Part shown: positions 6,168-8,302 of the stretch, piece after piece | Layout: each line of letters opens with the position of its first letter | Numbering within the stretch: position 1 is the stretch's first letter | DNA from: GWC2-45-44 sp041661665 | GTDB lineage: Bacteria > Planctomycetota > Phycisphaerae > Sedimentisphaerales > UBA12454 | Length of the DNA: 8,302 nt | Direction of reading: 5' to 3' | Assembly: GCA_041661665.1 (NCBI GenBank) | Contig: JBAZTW010000057.1 | Span: 1 to 8,302 of the forward strand | Notes under the pieces: generated by a model | What the model saw: only the letters and a program-made list of their open reading frames with translations | Told to the model about the DNA's origin: nothing | Database searches by the model: none | Translations under genes and position numbers: made by a program

Positions 6168-6803
6168 TTATATTTTACTTTCAACAACCTTAATTACGTT
6201 TTTATGTACTTTTTCAGCATCATCGGAGGCGTCTACAACAATAATATCCTTTCGCAACTCAGTAAGCTCAAGAAAACCAGCACGAACATTTTTATGATAC
6301 TCAGCGGCTTTTTGTTCCATTCTGTCATATTCGCGATTCATTCTTGCCTTTGCCGTCGCAAGGTTCACATCAAGAATAATTGTCAAATCAGGCCAAACCC
6401 GCTCAAGGCTATGCTCGGCAATATCGAGAACTTTGCCGATTCCGATTCCGCCCGCAAATCCCTGATAGGCGCAAGTGCTGCTCAGCCAGCGGTCGAGCAA
6501 AACGCAATTGCCTGCCTGAAGAGCCGGATAGATTTTTTCCTGCCAAAGCTGTGCGCGGCTTGCCATATAAAGCAAAAGCTCCGTCCGGTCGCCCATTAAA
6601 TTATTTTCCGGGTCGAGCAAAACTGCTCTGATTTTTTCACCAATAGTTGTCGAGCCGGGGTCGCGGAAAGTCAAGACTTCCACGCCGGCATTTTTTATAT
6701 ACCCGGCAAGTTTGGCTGTCTGCGTACTTTTACCGCAGCCGTCAGGGCCGTCGAGAACGATAAACTTTGATTCAAATTTTTTCTTCATAAAAACAACCGC
6801 CAT
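6168..6803 (-). CDS. tmk: Thymidylate kinase
   Basis: The enzyme phosphorylates dTMP to dTDP with ATP, the last specific step of dTTP supply, in the cytoplasm. The 211-residue length is typical. Motifs in order are FIVLDGPDGCGKST (P-loop GPDGCGKS 19-26); FRDPGSTTIGEKIR (47-59), equivalent to the usual TREPGGTPLGEKIR; YMASRAQL (79-86); the DRW motif D104-R105-W106 with SSTCAYQG after it; and a lid stretch AKARMNREYDRME (151-163). The exact start is uncertain. The first ATG at 6803 has no Shine-Dalgarno site, while the ATG at 6788 (Met6) has GGCGG 8 bases upstream and gives an N-terminus closer to the family. It lies 124 bases upstream of holB, a pairing also seen in Firmicutes, but the gap is filled with repeats. 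Confidence 0.95.
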   Translation of the reverse strand: MAVVFMKKKFESKFIVLDGPDGCGKSTQTAKLAGYIKNAGVEVLTFRDPGSTTIGEKIRAVLLDPENNLMGDRTELLLYMASRAQLWQEKIYPALQAGNCVLLDRWLSSTCAYQGFAGGIGIGKVLDIAEHSLERVWPDLTIILDVNLATAKARMNREYDRMEQKAAEYHKNVRAGFLELTELRKDIIVVDASDDAEKVHKNVIKVVESKI

Positions 6804-6875
6804 TAAGGCACAAAAACACGGTTTTTCACTGATAACAGAGTTTTTGATAACTAAATCGCACTAACACCAATCTTA

Positions 6876-6902
6876 ACCGCTGATTACTCAGATTTCACGG
6901 AT
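6876..6902 (-). repeat. Three 9-bp tandem units upstream of tmk
   Basis: The minus strand reads ATCCGTGAA, ATCTGAGTA, ATCAGCGGT: three adjacent 9-bp copies of an ATCNGNGNN unit. This resembles a common intergenic repeat whose copies read like ATCTGTGAAATCTGTGTAAT. Further down, at 6804-6831, lie similar words (ATCAGTG, ACCGTGTTTTTGTGCC), and GTTATCA occurs twice (6830-6836 and 6845-6851). The 119-base gap before tmk shows no convincing sigma70 promoter. Confidence 0.5.
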
Positions 6903-6909
6903 TTTTTTG

Positions 6910-6953
6910 TGTTACCATACAATTATTCAAATTTTACATCTTGTATGGTAACA
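6910..6953. repeat. Perfect 13-bp inverted repeat spanning a stop codon
   Basis: TGTTACCATACAA (6910-6922) and its exact complement TTGTATGGTAACA (6941-6953) are separated by 18 bases that hold the stop codon and last codons of the unknown gene. On the plus strand the second arm is followed by GTTTTTTC, the form of an intrinsic terminator for leftward-to-rightward (antisense) transcripts. On the minus strand it is followed by CAAAAAAA and would not terminate in the classic way, though it could protect the mRNA 3' end. Confidence 0.65.
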
Positions 6954-8302
6954 GTTTTTTCAAATGCTTTCGAACTTTCAAACTGAAATTTTTCTTTTGC
7001 CTGCAAAACGACGGATTGGCCGGTGATTTTTATTTCAATCTGCTCATTGGGCGTTCGGTAGTGTATTATATTGGCAAGCGTAAATGCTTTTTCGATGCCA
7101 TCGCCGGTTTTATAATTTGCAACCTCATCCGGCTGGGCAAGGCGGCTGTTATCGTAAATCGAAACGTTCGGCATAGCGGCAAGCCAGTCAAAAGCCTGCG
7201 CAATCGTCATATCCTTTGTCGCCTCAATGGAAACCGGGCTTCTCTCAATCGCAGCTTTAATAAAAGGCTGCCAGTCACAGCTTGCCATATCACGATAAGC
7301 GTAAAACGCCAAATCAGCGGTGATATTTTTCTCCCTGATACTCGAAAGATATTCAGCAATCTGCTCTCTTGTCATATCAGTCGAAATCTTGAGCGGCTCA
7401 ATCGTGGTATATTTTTTCTCAACGGCAGGCAGTTTCGGCTCTATATTTAAAAAATCAAAAATAGAATCTACCAGTTTTACCGAATCGGGAATATATTCAG
7501 CGAAAAATTCAGTAAACAATTTTCGTCCCTGTTCGGTTTTTATATCAGGGTGTTTGGTTTTTACCAGTTCTTTAAACTGGTCGCAGCGTATTCTGCCGGG
7601 ATATTGAGCAGATGAGAAATCTTCTTCGCCGGCCTCGGCGAGCAGTTTTTCGTGCGTGGCGTCGGCAATTCTGAATCTGCTCTGATTTTCATAGTTGAAT
7701 AGCGTTTCAGCCTTTATGAACTTTGGGCTGCCGTGGCAGTCTTTGCAAAACTGGAAGTATTCCTGGTATTCCAGATTGCCGCGCAAAAAACTGGCCATCG
7801 CAGTTATCTCCAGCGGGCTGCACAAAAAACCCCGCAGTTTTCCTGTGAAACTCTGATATATATCTTTATCAATTGTCGCATCATCATAAAAACAATGCAC
7901 AAAACCTGTATGGTTGGCAACGATTGTAACCTGCTCATTGCGAATTGCCCGCTGTGCTTTGTTTGAAAGCTCCGTGCCGTTGAACCACATTGATTTTGTT
8001 ACGAGCCTGCGGTTGTTGGTGATTACGCCGTCCTCGATATCGATAAAATTTTGCGAATGCAATGGCGTCAGCACCATATAAATATCTTCCAGCGGAATTC
8101 CGCAAACAACAAACGCGGCCGCGGCGTAAATAGCGGCAAGCGAAACGCATTCGCCCGCGCCGGTTGAGTAGCCGGGCTTTAATTTGAACGCCTCCATCGC
8201 CTCGACCGTCTCGGTCTTCCAGTATGGCAGAGCATCGCCATCGTATTTATCCAGGCCGAAGTGTTTGCGAATATCGATATCGAAATAATACTCGTCGCCG
8301 TG
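6923..8302 (-). CDS. Unknown protein, transglutaminase-like core (5' end missing)
   Basis: The reading frame stays open to the right edge, giving 459 visible residues. The ATG at 8197 is therefore internal and not the start; the 35 residues before it begin HGDEYYFDID. I do not recognise a named family. Counting from that Met, TGAGECVSLAAIYAAAAF (12-29), GIP (33-35), LTPLHSQNF (43-51) and DIEDGVITNNRRL follow the pattern of papain-like transglutaminase folds: Cys17 at a helix start, His47 about 30 residues on, then an Asn where Asp is usual. Further on, FCKDCHG (150-156) is a CxxCH motif as used for haem c, which would need an exported protein; the N-terminus that could show this is outside the window. 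The C-terminal third has a helical, TPR-unlike character and no clear domain. Function is unknown and the fold call is inference. Confidence 0.75.
   Translation of the reverse strand, partial: HGDEYYFDIDIRKHFGLDKYDGDALPYWKTETVEAMEAFKLKPGYSTGAGECVSLAAIYAAAAFVVCGIPLEDIYMVLTPLHSQNFIDIEDGVITNNRRLVTKSMWFNGTELSNKAQRAIRNEQVTIVANHTGFVHCFYDDATIDKDIYQSFTGKLRGFLCSPLEITAMASFLRGNLEYQEYFQFCKDCHGSPKFIKAETLFNYENQSRFRIADATHEKLLAEAGEEDFSSAQYPGRIRCDQFKELVKTKHPDIKTEQGRKLFTEFFAEYIPDSVKLVDSIFDFLNIEPKLPAVEKKYTTIEPLKISTDMTREQIAEYLSSIREKNITADLAFYAYRDMASCDWQPFIKAAIERSPVSIEATKDMTIAQAFDWLAAMPNVSIYDNSRLAQPDEVANYKTGDGIEKAFTLANIIHYRTPNEQIEIKITGQSVVLQAKEKFQFESSKAFEKTVTIQDVKFE

Noticed and set aside
6117..6599. A 160-codon plus-strand frame opposite tmk
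   Set aside because: It begins inside the dispersed repeat (giving the ALSLSKG string) and continues antisense to tmk; it is a repeat-derived artefact.
6829..6851. Possible DnaA boxes or replication origin upstream of tmk (GTTATCA twice)
   Set aside because: The words do not match TTATNCACA, and there is no AT-rich unwinding region with clustered boxes.
6923..8197. ATG at 8197 as the start of the unknown protein
   Set aside because: The frame is open for 35 further codons to the edge of the window with protein-like sequence, and the ATG lacks a ribosome site.

Overview
The window is a bacterial housekeeping block read almost entirely from the minus strand, so gene order runs from high to low coordinates. 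In transcription order it holds: a large protein of unknown function (5' end beyond the right edge, transglutaminase-like sequence), tmk (thymidylate kinase), holB (clamp-loader delta prime), ricT/yaaT (PSP1 family), metG (methionyl-tRNA synthetase), gatB (amidotransferase subunit B), a tRNA-Val(CAC) gene, and the first 23 codons of an exported protein that has its own sigma70-type promoter and runs off the left edge.

The organism cannot be named from the sequence alone. Moderate GC, a GatB-type indirect aminoacylation subunit, a double-zinc-knuckle MetRS with a C-terminal tRNA-binding domain, a ricT outside the usual Firmicutes setting, and intergenic dispersed repeats common in environmental anaerobe genomes would suit a Planctomycetes/Phycisphaerae-like or related bacterium. 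That is a low-confidence inference. The order tmk, holB, ricT, metG echoes the Bacillus subtilis region tmk-yaaQ-yaaR-holB-yaaT...metS, so an old gene neighbourhood is probably preserved.

The ricT, metG, gatB and tRNA genes are tightly packed: ricT stop and metG start abut, and the later gaps are 28 and 19 bases. They probably share a transcript concerned with translation. tmk and holB serve DNA precursor supply and replication. They are separated by 124 bases packed with three hairpin-forming repeats, one of which fits the Neisseria dRS3 pattern exactly. The gap upstream of tmk carries 9-bp tandem units and a perfect 13-bp inverted repeat placed over the stop codon of the upstream gene.

No complete new system is visible. 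The points most worth checking are: a tRNA-Val whose 3' strand carries two A-C mismatches that look like a swapped 3' half; a ricT ribosome-binding site separated from its start by a perfect hairpin; the unknown protein that combines a transglutaminase-like Cys/His core with a CxxCH motif; and the repeat mosaic ahead of holB.
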